Source: CAYXFZ01 sp964464385 (lineage in GTDB: Bacteria; Planctomycetota; UBA1135). From it: a DNA stretch of 28,348 bases. Below, one piece after another: positions 7,949 through 15,115 of the stretch; positions within the stretch are counted from its first letter, which is position 1; every line of letters starts with the position of its first letter. The translations under genes were made by a program, and so were the position numbers. The DNA lies in NCBI GenBank assembly GCA_964464385.1, contig CAYXFZ010000023.1, positions 1 to 28,348 of the forward strand, given 5' to 3'. The notes under the pieces are model-generated. The model worked only from the letters and a program-made list of their open reading frames with translations, did no database searches and was not told where the DNA came from.

Positions 7949-9220
7949 ATGAACCCCTCCACTTCTGTTGACCACAAGGTTGCTGACCTTGCCAAGGCCG
8001 AGGAAGGCCGTCTCCTCATCGCCTGGGCAGAATCCCGCATGCCCGTGTTGTTGGCCCTGCGCGAAAAATTTGAAAAGACCAAGCCCCTTGCTGGGCAACG
8101 CATTGCTGGTTGTTTGCACGTTACAAAGGAAACCGCCGTTTTGATTCGCACTTTGCGTGCCGCCGGCGCCGAGCTGGCCTGGTCCGGTTGCAACCCTCTT
8201 TCCACCCACGATTCCGTGGCCGCTGCGCTTGCCGACGAGGGCGTGCATATGTATGCCTGGTACGGTCAAAATACCGAAGAATTCTACTGGTCCATTGATC
8301 AGTGCATTGCCTTTGCGCCCACTTTGACTTTGGATGATGGCGCCGACCTGATTTTTCGGGTCCATGCCGAATTCCCCGAAATTGCCGCCACCATTGTCGG
8401 TGGATCCGAAGAGACCACCACGGGCGTGCACCGCCTACGGGCGATGGCCGCGGATGGAAAGTTGAAATACCCGGTCATTGCCGTCAATGATGCCGAGACC
8501 AAGTGGGATTTCGACAATGTTTACGGAACGGGCCAGTCTAGTTTAGATGGGATTATTCGGGCGACCTCTGTGCTGCTTGCCGGTAAGAATTTCGTCGTTG
8601 GCGGTTATGGCCACTGCGGCAAAGGATGCGCCATGCGAGCCCAAGGCGCCGGGGCCAATGTCATTGCTACCGAGGTCAAGCCCACGGCTGCTCTCAAGGC
8701 CACTCTGGATGGTTGCCGGGTCATGCCCATGGACGAAGCCGCCGCCATCGGCGACGTCTTCATTACCGCCACTGGAATGAAGGACATTCTGGTCAAGCGC
8801 CATTTCGAGGTCATGAAAGACGGGGCCATCGTCTGCAATACCGGGCACTACGATTGCGAGATCAACCTCAAGGATCTCAATGCCATGACCGCCTCCAAGC
8901 GAGAAATGCGACCCAATTGCATTGAATACACGCTGCACGATGGTCGTCGGATTTATGTTCTGGCAGAAGGCCGCTTGGTCAACTTGGCCGCTGCAGAGGG
9001 ACATCCCTCGGAAGTCATGGACATGAGTTTTGCCAACCAGTTCCAGGCAATGATGATGTTGGCCAAGGATGCTTCTTCATTGGGTGCTGGCGTGCATGTC
9101 CTGCCCGAGGAATTGGACCAGGAAATTGCCGGCATCAAATTGGCCGCGATGGGCATGGACATTGATACCCTGACCGCGGATCAAGTCACCTACGCCACCG
9201 ATTACTCTCAAGGAACCTGA
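7949..9220 (+). CDS. ahcY: Adenosylhomocysteinase, short archaeal/Thermotoga-like type
   Basis: AhcY reversibly splits S-adenosylhomocysteine to adenosine and homocysteine, with a tightly bound NAD. The 423-residue protein contains GCLHVTKETAVLIRTL (54-69), WSGCNPLSTHDSVAAAL, GGSEETTTGVHRL, YGTGQSSLDGIIRAT, and the NAD loop VVGGYGHCGKGCAMRAQG (GYGHCGKG at 219-226). It ends LTADQVTYATDYSQGT. The longer bacterial and eukaryotic enzymes end in a Lys/Tyr tail (YRY) that reaches over to the partner subunit's NAD. This one lacks that tail and resembles the short form of archaea and Thermotoga. It lies 30 bases after metK and just before the pseudopilin gene. Confidence 0.95.
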   Translation: MNPSTSVDHKVADLAKAEEGRLLIAWAESRMPVLLALREKFEKTKPLAGQRIAGCLHVTKETAVLIRTLRAAGAELAWSGCNPLSTHDSVAAALADEGVHMYAWYGQNTEEFYWSIDQCIAFAPTLTLDDGADLIFRVHAEFPEIAATIVGGSEETTTGVHRLRAMAADGKLKYPVIAVNDAETKWDFDNVYGTGQSSLDGIIRATSVLLAGKNFVVGGYGHCGKGCAMRAQGAGANVIATEVKPTAALKATLDGCRVMPMDEAAAIGDVFITATGMKDILVKRHFEVMKDGAIVCNTGHYDCEINLKDLNAMTASKREMRPNCIEYTLHDGRRIYVLAEGRLVNLAAAEGHPSEVMDMSFANQFQAMMMLAKDASSLGAGVHVLPEELDQEIAGIKLAAMGMDIDTLTADQVTYATDYSQGT

Positions 9221-9222
9221 TC

Positions 9223-9882
9223 TTGCTGAAAACCGCCCTTCGATCCACCGCCCGCGCAGGCTTCACTCTGCTGGAGATCATGGTTGTGGTCATGATTATC
9301 GGCATCTTGGCGACTTACTTGGCGCAGTCCATTCCCGAGATGATTGACCGGACCAACATGACGGCCAATGAGCAGAACATGAGCCGGGTCTTCGGCCATT
9401 TGATGGCCTATCGGCAGGACCACAACCAATCCTGGCCCCGCGACAATGGACAGAAATTTTTTCTTCGGCTGTGGAAGGATCGCTACGTGGACCGTACCGA
9501 GCGGAATGCTCGCATTTTTTTTCACCCCAAGGTCGGTCCCGAGAGTTACATGTTGGAGGGGCAGACCCCCGAAGATTATTTGGATGACTGGGAGGGGATG
9601 ACACCCGGTTTCACGTCCTATTCCGGTTTCGACGACTTTGGCGACCGACAGGCACGCAAAGCCTTGCGTAAAGATCCTGGCCACACGGCCATTCTGAGCG
9701 ACGCTGAGTTGATCCACCGGAACGCAATCATTTATTTGACTGCGGATGGTGCGACTCACCGACTTTTGCTTGCCGATTTGGCGGAAGAAAAAGGCTTGGA
9801 TTTGGATCAGTTGTTGCTTGACGGCATTTACCCGGGGCCTGGTTGCATCGCCGAAGAGTTGGCAACGGTCTCCAACGACTAG
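9223..9882 (+). CDS. Type IV pilin-like / type II secretion pseudopilin-like protein
   Basis: This is a 219-residue prepilin-like protein of unknown specific role. The N-terminus RSTARAGFTLLEIMVVVMIIGIL is a class III signal read as two parts: a basic leader ending in G13, then F14 with Glu at +5 of the mature protein (E18), followed by the hydrophobic helix. A prepilin peptidase would cut after G13. The globular part has no motif I recognise; it is rich in Asp and aromatic residues, including FDDFGDRQARKALRKDPG. The TTG start at 9223 is supported by AAGGA eight bases upstream, two bases after the ahcY stop, and by giving a normal leader length. No other pilus or secretion gene is nearby, so assignment to pili, type II secretion or a stand-alone sensor-like pseudopilin is open. 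Confidence 0.8.
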   Translation: MLKTALRSTARAGFTLLEIMVVVMIIGILATYLAQSIPEMIDRTNMTANEQNMSRVFGHLMAYRQDHNQSWPRDNGQKFFLRLWKDRYVDRTERNARIFFHPKVGPESYMLEGQTPEDYLDDWEGMTPGFTSYSGFDDFGDRQARKALRKDPGHTAILSDAELIHRNAIIYLTADGATHRLLLADLAEEKGLDLDQLLLDGIYPGPGCIAEELATVSND

Positions 9883-9886
9883 GGCA

Positions 9887-11297
9887 ATGGAAGCGGTGGG
9901 CTTCTCCGGTTCCGAGCGCAACTTTCATCTGCGCGTTTTTGGGTGCCAGATGAATGTTTATGACGGCGAGATCATTCGTGCCGCTTTCCTCGCGAGGGGT
10001 TGGCAGGAAACCCAAGACCTGGAAAACGCCCAAGCTGTCCTCTTTCATACTTGCTCTGTGCGGGAACAGGCCGAGCAACGAGTGCACTCTTTACTCGGTG
10101 AAGTTAAGCGTCTCAAGAGGGCTCGGCCGGAGTTGGTGGTTGTGGTTGGCGGTTGCATGGCCGATCGCGAGGGGGAAGAACTCTTCCATCGCGAACCACA
10201 CGTTGATGTGGTCTGCGGATCTCGACATTTCCCACGTTTGGTCGATTTTGTGGAGCGAGTTCAAAGTGGCGAAGAGCAGGTCCTGCAAGTGGGCGAAGCT
10301 GCCTTTCCGGTGGATTCTCCGATCCGGGATTTTGCTGGACGATCCCCTGGCCACGCCGCTTTTGTGGGCGTGATGCGAGGTTGTGATTTGCATTGCACCT
10401 TCTGCATCGTGCCGAGCGTGCGCGGGCCGGTGGAAAGTCGCCCTTCGCACTCTGTATTGGACGAGTGCCGACGCTTGACCGATCAAGGCGTGACGGACAT
10501 TACTCTCCTGGGGCAGACCATTGATGCCTGGGGTCGAGATCTACCCGGCAAACCAAGTTTGGCCCGTTTGCTGGATGGCTTGGCTGAAATCCCAGCCATC
10601 GCACGGGTTCGGTTGATCACTTTGCATCCTTCTTACTGTGACGCTGAATTGGCGGATTCCATGGCCCGATCCCCCCAGTTTCTGCGTCTTCTTCCCGTCC
10701 CCTTGCAGTCCGGTTCCGATTCCGTGCTGAAGCGCATGAAGAGGGGCTACAACCTTGACCTCTACCGGCGCCGAATTGATCTTCTTCGAGACCGTATGCC
10801 CGACTTGGAATTGGTCTCAGATTGGATCGTGGGGTTCCCGGGTGAAACCGAGGAGGAGTTTGCCGCCTCTGCCGCGGCCATGCGGGAGTTTGGTTTTTTG
10901 CAGTCCTTCGTCTTTCAGTACTCCCCNNNNNNNNNNCTCCCCTCGTCCTGGGACGGTCTCCGCCGAATTGCCGGACGACGTGCCTGCTGCGGAAAAGGGC
11001 CGCCGGAACCGCCACCTCTTGGACCTACAACGAGAAATTGCCGTGCAGCGAACTCCTTTGCAGGTCGGAAAGTCCAGCCGGTTTTTGTTGGAGGAACCCA
11101 GCGATCGCAACCCAGGATTTTGGCGGGGTCGCACACAAACGGGTTATCGTTCGCTTTTGCCGGAGACTGCGGGTTTGGTGGCTGGTACCGATTTGCCGGT
11201 GCGGATCCAGGAGTGGCATGGCCGCGAGCTCATTTTGGCCCAAGAAAAGGGCCGCATCATCTTGCCCCAACCCCCCTTGCGGGTGGCTTCGGTGTGA
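9887..11297 (+). CDS. miaB: tRNA-2-methylthio-N6-isopentenyladenosine-37 methylthiotransferase, interrupted by an assembly gap
   Basis: MiaB is a radical-SAM enzyme that adds a methylthio group to i6A37 of tRNAs. The UPF0004 domain carries the three Cys that hold the auxiliary cluster: C20 (FGCQMNVYD), C56 (HTCSVREQAEQ) and C90 (GGCMAD). The radical SAM loop is GCDLHCTFC (C166, C170, C173). Later come LPVPLQSGSDSVLKRMKRGY, DWIVGFPGETEEEF and, after the gap, a TRAM-like C-terminus. Ten Ns at 10927-10936 split the motif YSPRPGT and push the downstream part into another frame. Merging the identical CTCCCC on both sides restores YSPRPGT and one open frame to the TGA at 11297, about 464 residues. 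The gene is therefore probably intact. The ATG at 9887 lies four bases after the pseudopilin stop. Confidence 0.93.
10927..10936. other. Assembly gap (10 N) inside miaB, probably of negative size
   Basis: Ten undetermined bases are flanked by CTCCCC at 10921-10926 and again at 10937-10942. This looks like two contig ends that overlap by six bases and were joined with a fixed filler. The real sequence probably has no gap. Confidence 0.9.
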
Positions 11298-12442
11298 CGG
11301 ACCGAACGTCGGTCCTTCTTGAAAAAGCTTTTCTCGAAGCCCGGCGGGCAGGTTGGTTGTGGACGGCACCAAACCCAAGGGTTGGCGCCTTGGCCCTGCG
11401 GCAAGGCCAGATTGTGGGCCGGGGGTTCCATGCGGAATGGGGTCAGGCCCACGCCGAGGAGCAAGCCTTGCGGGATGCGGGAGCTTGGGATGAAACTGCC
11501 CAACAGGCCAGGTCGGGTCGAGTGGATGAAATGGTCGTGACCTTGGAACCCTGTTCCAGTTCGGGGTCCAACAAGAAGCGAACGCCTTGCACCCGGCATC
11601 TCTTGGATGCTGGGGTGTCCAAGTTGACGGTGGGGGCCTTGGATCCGGATCCACGCCACCAGGGCGCTGGATTGGATTTTCTGCGCAAACAAGGGCTGAC
11701 TGACATCCACTTGGCGGAAACGGCGAGTCATTTTTCTGCGGACAACGGCGCATTTTTGGCGTCTTTGTCCCAATCGGACCGTCCTTGGACCTTGGCGAAA
11801 TGGGCGGCCAGCTTGGATGGGAAAATGGCCTCTTCTTCTGGGGTGAGTCAGTGGATCACGAGCTCGGCCGCGCGATTGGAAGGCCACGCCTTGAGGGCCT
11901 CGGTGGATGCGGTTCTGGCCGGCCCGGAGACCATTGCTCGGGATGATCCTGCTCTCAGTGCTCGCCCAAGGGGGGACGACTCCGGACATCAACCCCTGCG
12001 CATTGCCTTGGCCCGGACGCTTCCTGGACCCAATTCCACCCTCATGACGACCTCCAGTCCCTTGCTTTTGGTTCTTCCGGAGGAATTGGCCCACCACGGC
12101 TCTGGGAGGGCCAAGCAGGTGGAAATTTTGGCCCAACCGGTGGATTCAAACGGGCGCTTCCTGCTGGATTCCCTCTGGCGGAAACTTGCCGCGGATTACG
12201 GAGTTCGTCGCTTGTTGGTGGAGGGTGGATCCCGTTTGCAGGGCGCTCTCTTGGGGCAAGGCCTGTTGGATGCCTTGGTGTCCTACCAAGCTCCTCTGCT
12301 CTTGGGTGGGTCTAGGGCGGCGATGGACGGCCCGGGATTCCCGGGCCCACAAGAGGCCCCAATTTTGGTGGATGAAGAGCGCAAGGATCTCCCCCCGGAT
12401 TTGCGGCGCGCCTTTCGTTTGTCCCCAGCGGTTTCATGCTGA
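11294..12442 (+). CDS. ribD: Bifunctional riboflavin biosynthesis deaminase/reductase RibD
   Basis: RibD carries out the second and third steps of riboflavin synthesis: deamination of the pyrimidine ring and reduction of the ribosyl side chain. From the GTG at 11294 it is 382 residues. The deaminase half has APNPRVGALAL, HAEEQAL (zinc ligand H53, proton-shuttling Glu E55) and LEPC...TPC (C87, C99). The reductase half begins near 165 with RPWTLAKWAASLDGKMA and continues with SQWITS, DAVLAGPETIARDDPALSAR and RLLVEGGSRLQGALL. The zinc loop has 11 residues between its Cys where E. coli RibD has 8. GTG was chosen because it forms a GTGA overlap with the miaB stop and sits at the normal domain start. 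No other rib gene is nearby. Confidence 0.93.
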   Translation: MTDRTSVLLEKAFLEARRAGWLWTAPNPRVGALALRQGQIVGRGFHAEWGQAHAEEQALRDAGAWDETAQQARSGRVDEMVVTLEPCSSSGSNKKRTPCTRHLLDAGVSKLTVGALDPDPRHQGAGLDFLRKQGLTDIHLAETASHFSADNGAFLASLSQSDRPWTLAKWAASLDGKMASSSGVSQWITSSAARLEGHALRASVDAVLAGPETIARDDPALSARPRGDDSGHQPLRIALARTLPGPNSTLMTTSSPLLLVLPEELAHHGSGRAKQVEILAQPVDSNGRFLLDSLWRKLAADYGVRRLLVEGGSRLQGALLGQGLLDALVSYQAPLLLGGSRAAMDGPGFPGPQEAPILVDEERKDLPPDLRRAFRLSPAVSC

Positions 12443-14187
12443 TTCGCTTGTTCCTGCTGTCTGCGATTCTGCTCATTTCTTGCAGTGGGCCCGTTTTGGT
12501 GAAGGAGGCCCGCCGCCTGGAACACCCGGAACGAACCCTCGGCGCCGCCCTGTTGCGTGGCCCGACTTCCCAAGATTTGGAATTGGCCAGAGCCTTGGGC
12601 TGGGAGGGCCAAAGATCGGTCGCGGGGGAACGCTTGCGCCAACAGATGCTTGTGGGTATTGGCCGACGGGGCGAGGCCTTTGCGGATCTGCAGCGCTGGA
12701 AGAGGGACGATCCTGGACATGCCGACTTGGCTTACCTTGAAGCACGGCTTTGGTCCGATACAAAAATGCGGGGCCAAGCCTTTCGCGAGGGGGTTCGTCG
12801 TTGGCCGCACCACCCATGGTTCAACCTCGGCTTTGCAATTCAATTTGTGGAGGAGGTTGGCATGCGTGCGGAGGTCCGGCGGGCCTTGCTTCGGGCCGGA
12901 CGGTCAGTGGATTCTGCTCCCTTGCGTCGCCGCGCGCGAGCCATTCTCTTGCAAGCGGAAGGAAACCCGGGAAAAGCCCTGGAAATTTTGCATGAAGATG
13001 CCTTCCACCATTCCTTAACAGGTTCTTTGGACCTTTCCCATCGGATCGCCCAAACTTCCCAGCAAGCCGAAGTGGTTCGACAAATTTCCTCGGAACGTCA
13101 ACGCTTGATATTGCTTCCTTCGGATTCCGAGGAACGGCGAGTGCGGGTCGTGTTCCATCGCTTGGCTGCTGAATTACCGATCCGGTCCGATCCCACTCTG
13201 GATTCCCTCTTGTTGCAACTGGACGAGTGGTGTGAACAAGCGGAGTTGCCGAGCGGATTTCACTTGGCCCCTCGTTTGCAGATGGGGCCTTTGGCTGAAT
13301 TGGTGCGGCCCGAAGCGGTTGCCTCCGAACCTTGGGCCACTTTCTTGCGCCACGGATTCATGCCCCTGATGGGCTCTCGGGCGGATCGGGGTGTGTGCGT
13401 GGTCTTGTTGTCCGGGGTGGATGTGTTGGAGGTCCCTTGGCCGGGCAGTGAACACTCTCTGGTTTTGTTCTTGGCCGATTCCGCGGAAACCTTGGGTATG
13501 GAGAGGGCCGCAGGTGCCTCCCTCTTTCGCGGCTTTTTTTTGCGCGCGGACCTTGGTCTGCAGCAAGCGGAGTCCCTGAGCAAACAATTGGCAAAAATGG
13601 ATCCCTGGAGAGGAACGGAAATTCAGCAGGTCCCAGAACATGGGGGTTGGCCGGAGGATTTTGATTTGGATCAGCGTCTTCAAGTCCAATCTTTGGCGCA
13701 GTCGAATTTGAGTGTTGAAGACCTTCTCTTTCAGGATTTGCTCCTGCATGAGAGTGGTCACCTACCCGAGAGTGTGCCCGTGGCTGACGGGGTTCTTCCT
13801 TGGGTTACCCTGTTGGCTCCTTCCCTCCGTTCTTTATTGACCACGGGTGATCCCTTGGTTTGGCCTGAATTTCGGGCCCAGGCACGAGCCTTGGCTTGGA
13901 GTCCCCATCCGGCTTGGACCTTGGCCAGCACCATTCAATTGGCGCGGAATGGCCCTCCTCGTTACCAAATGGCCTATCGCAACCTCTTGGCGCAGCTTCG
14001 CGCGGTGGCCAAAGACGAGGGAGCGGGGCCATGGCACACTTGGGACACCCTGGAGGAAGAACATTTCCGGCGCTGGGGTCAAGAGGTCTGCCGGCGGCGA
14101 GGCATGGACTTACCACCGGTTTCTTGGGTGGAACCCCTCTTGAGGGCGGCCATGGTGCGGGACCGAACCAAGTCCACATCTCGGTAG
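12436..14187 (+). CDS. Predicted lipoprotein of unknown function with an HESGH motif
   Basis: I do not recognise a named family. The 583-residue protein begins MLIRLFLLSAILLISC, a lipoprotein signal with lipobox LISC and lipidated C16. Residues about 40-190 look helical, with spacing suggestive of TPR-like repeats (e.g. GRRGEAFADLQRWKRDDPGHADLAYLEARL read as two helices). Near the C-terminus LLHESGH places an HExxH zinc-peptidase motif at 438-442; about 25-45 residues on, WPEFRAQARALA offers a Glu that could be the third ligand, but this is a guess. If active, it would be a membrane-anchored peptidase facing the periplasm. The start overlaps ribD by ATGCTGA. The last six codons (TKSTSR) lie in a tandem duplication shared with the convergent yraN gene. 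Confidence 0.78.
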   Translation: MLIRLFLLSAILLISCSGPVLVKEARRLEHPERTLGAALLRGPTSQDLELARALGWEGQRSVAGERLRQQMLVGIGRRGEAFADLQRWKRDDPGHADLAYLEARLWSDTKMRGQAFREGVRRWPHHPWFNLGFAIQFVEEVGMRAEVRRALLRAGRSVDSAPLRRRARAILLQAEGNPGKALEILHEDAFHHSLTGSLDLSHRIAQTSQQAEVVRQISSERQRLILLPSDSEERRVRVVFHRLAAELPIRSDPTLDSLLLQLDEWCEQAELPSGFHLAPRLQMGPLAELVRPEAVASEPWATFLRHGFMPLMGSRADRGVCVVLLSGVDVLEVPWPGSEHSLVLFLADSAETLGMERAAGASLFRGFFLRADLGLQQAESLSKQLAKMDPWRGTEIQQVPEHGGWPEDFDLDQRLQVQSLAQSNLSVEDLLFQDLLLHESGHLPESVPVADGVLPWVTLLAPSLRSLLTTGDPLVWPEFRAQARALAWSPHPAWTLASTIQLARNGPPRYQMAYRNLLAQLRAVAKDEGAGPWHTWDTLEEEHFRRWGQEVCRRRGMDLPPVSWVEPLLRAAMVRDRTKSTSR

Positions 14188-14219
14188 TGGGAGATCAAAC
14201 CAAGTCCACATCTCGGTAG
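14156..14219. repeat. 32-bp tandem duplication at a convergent gene end
   Basis: Two perfect 22-base copies, 14166-14187 and 14198-14219, begin AACCAAG and end CTCGGTAG. The ten bases before each copy (14156-14165 and 14188-14197) match at six positions, so the unit is probably 32 bases. On the plus strand the first copy encodes TKSTSR and the stop of the lipoprotein. On the minus strand the second copy encodes the last residues of YraN (YRDVDLV). No inverted repeat is seen, so it is not an obvious terminator. Confidence 0.85.
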
Positions 14220-14569
14220 CGCGTCATTCCCTGCGGGTTGCCCTGGCTCAGGGTGACCCAAACCAAATCTACGCGAATGGGGTCCGGAAATCGTTGCTGC
14301 AACCAAAGGACGGCGCGACCCAGGCGTCGTCGCTGGGTGGGGCGCAAAAGGTCTTCTCCTTGGAGGGGACTCCGCGGACTTGCGCTCTTTACTTCCACGA
14401 TTACGAGGTCGCCAGTGGGATCCTGGGTCAAGAGATCTACTTCTGCGTAGGGCGTTCGCCAGTTCCAGCGAAGGATCGTCCAGCCTTGGGAGCGAAGGAG
14501 GTCGGCGACGTAAGTTTCAGCGCGGCGGCCACGGAGATGACGGCACATGGATGGGACGGGAAGGTCCAT
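14195..14569 (-). CDS. yraN: YraN/UPF0102 family endonuclease-like protein
   Basis: The 124-residue protein belongs to the YraN (UPF0102) family, which has a restriction-endonuclease-like fold and no settled function. Visible family features are GRRAETYVADLL, WTILRWNWRTP, then YAEVDLLTQD and LVIVEVKSASPRSP. The residues D45 and E59-x-K61 form the PD-(D/E)xK-type acidic pair and Lys. The ATG at 14569 gives a seven-residue lead-in; the ATG at residue 8 (14548) is an alternative. It lies 41 bases downstream of yajC on the same strand and probably shares its transcript. Its end falls in the second copy of the 32-bp duplication. In the ancestral arrangement the frame may have run on, since the first copy would continue it. 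Confidence 0.88.
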   Translation of the reverse strand: MDLPVPSMCRHLRGRRAETYVADLLRSQGWTILRWNWRTPYAEVDLLTQDPTGDLVIVEVKSASPRSPLQGEDLLRPTQRRRLGRAVLWLQQRFPDPIRVDLVWVTLSQGNPQGMTRYRDVDLV

Positions 14570-14610
14570 CCATGCGACGCCGGGCCCCGCGCCTTAAGAC
14601 AAGGTCGAAC

Positions 14611-15060
14611 TCAGGTCCGAGGGGTGTTGGCGAGGGAATTGCCTTCCTCTGCCGGGGAAGACGCGGGACGGGCGATGGCATTACGGTCAAATCGCAAGCG
14701 CACACCGTCCGCAACTTTGAGGGTGACTCCATTCTCGTCCATCCGGGCGACTTCCCCATGCATCCCCCCCAAAGTGACCACACGGTCTCCTTTCTGGATG
14801 GCGTCAAGCATAGACTGGCGCTTTTTTTGGCGCTTCTTTTCCGGGCGAAGGACGAAGAGCCACATGAATAGAAATAGAAAACCCAACGGAAGGAGCATTT
14901 GCTGCCAACCTCCGGAGGTGGCCGGCGGGGCCGCTGGAGGGGTTCCCAGAGCACTGGTCTGGGATTCCGTGGCCTGCGTGGGCGAGGAGAGATCCGGCAC
15001 GGTGGAACCGGCTGGCAACTGAGGATCCTGGGTCAGGACGAAGGGAAGTGGAACTTGCAT
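14611..15060 (-). CDS. yajC: Sec translocon accessory subunit YajC with an N-terminal extension
   Basis: YajC associates with SecDF and SecYEG in the inner membrane. The 149-residue protein has one strong membrane segment (about 55-71), then the family core RPEKKRQKKRQSMLDAIQKG and DRVVTLGGMHGEVARMDENGVTLKVADGVRL read in parts. Before the membrane segment are about 50 residues rich in Pro, Ser and Thr, longer than in E. coli YajC (110 residues), and they would be extracytoplasmic. ATG 15060 was chosen over the in-frame ATG at 15117, because the latter would overlap the start of the divergent mnmA and its promoter. secDF, the usual neighbour, is absent from the window. The gene is read from the bidirectional -10 element at 15100-15106. 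Confidence 0.9.
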   Translation of the reverse strand: MQVPLPFVLTQDPQLPAGSTVPDLSSPTQATESQTSALGTPPAAPPATSGGWQQMLLPLGFLFLFMWLFVLRPEKKRQKKRQSMLDAIQKGDRVVTLGGMHGEVARMDENGVTLKVADGVRLRFDRNAIARPASSPAEEGNSLANTPRT

Positions 15061-15099
15061 GCTGAGGTTTGAAGGAAGGGGGTGGGGGAACCCGGGCGG

Positions 15100-15106
15100 T
15101 ATCCTA
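15100..15106. promoter_or_regulatory. Symmetric TATCCTA element between yajC and mnmA, possible two-way -10 box
   Basis: TATCCT (15100-15105) fits a -10 box for mnmA, and the opposite strand reads TAGGAT (15106-15101), a -10 box for yajC. Starts about seven bases on would give a very short leader (about 4 bases) for mnmA and about 34 bases for yajC. No good -35 hexamer is seen on either side, so the assignment rests on position and on the same element recurring at 21323-21329. Confidence 0.45.
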
Positions 15107-15115
15107 GCGTTGGCC

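Noticed and set aside
9746..12442. An 898-residue open frame that joins the first half of miaB to ribD
   Set aside because: It exists only because the N run shifts the frame. The real miaB continues in the frame reaching 11297, and ribD starts at 11294.
14166..14219. The two direct repeats as a CRISPR array or attachment site
   Set aside because: There are only two copies with a 10-base spacer, and both lie in coding ends; no integrase or cas gene is close.
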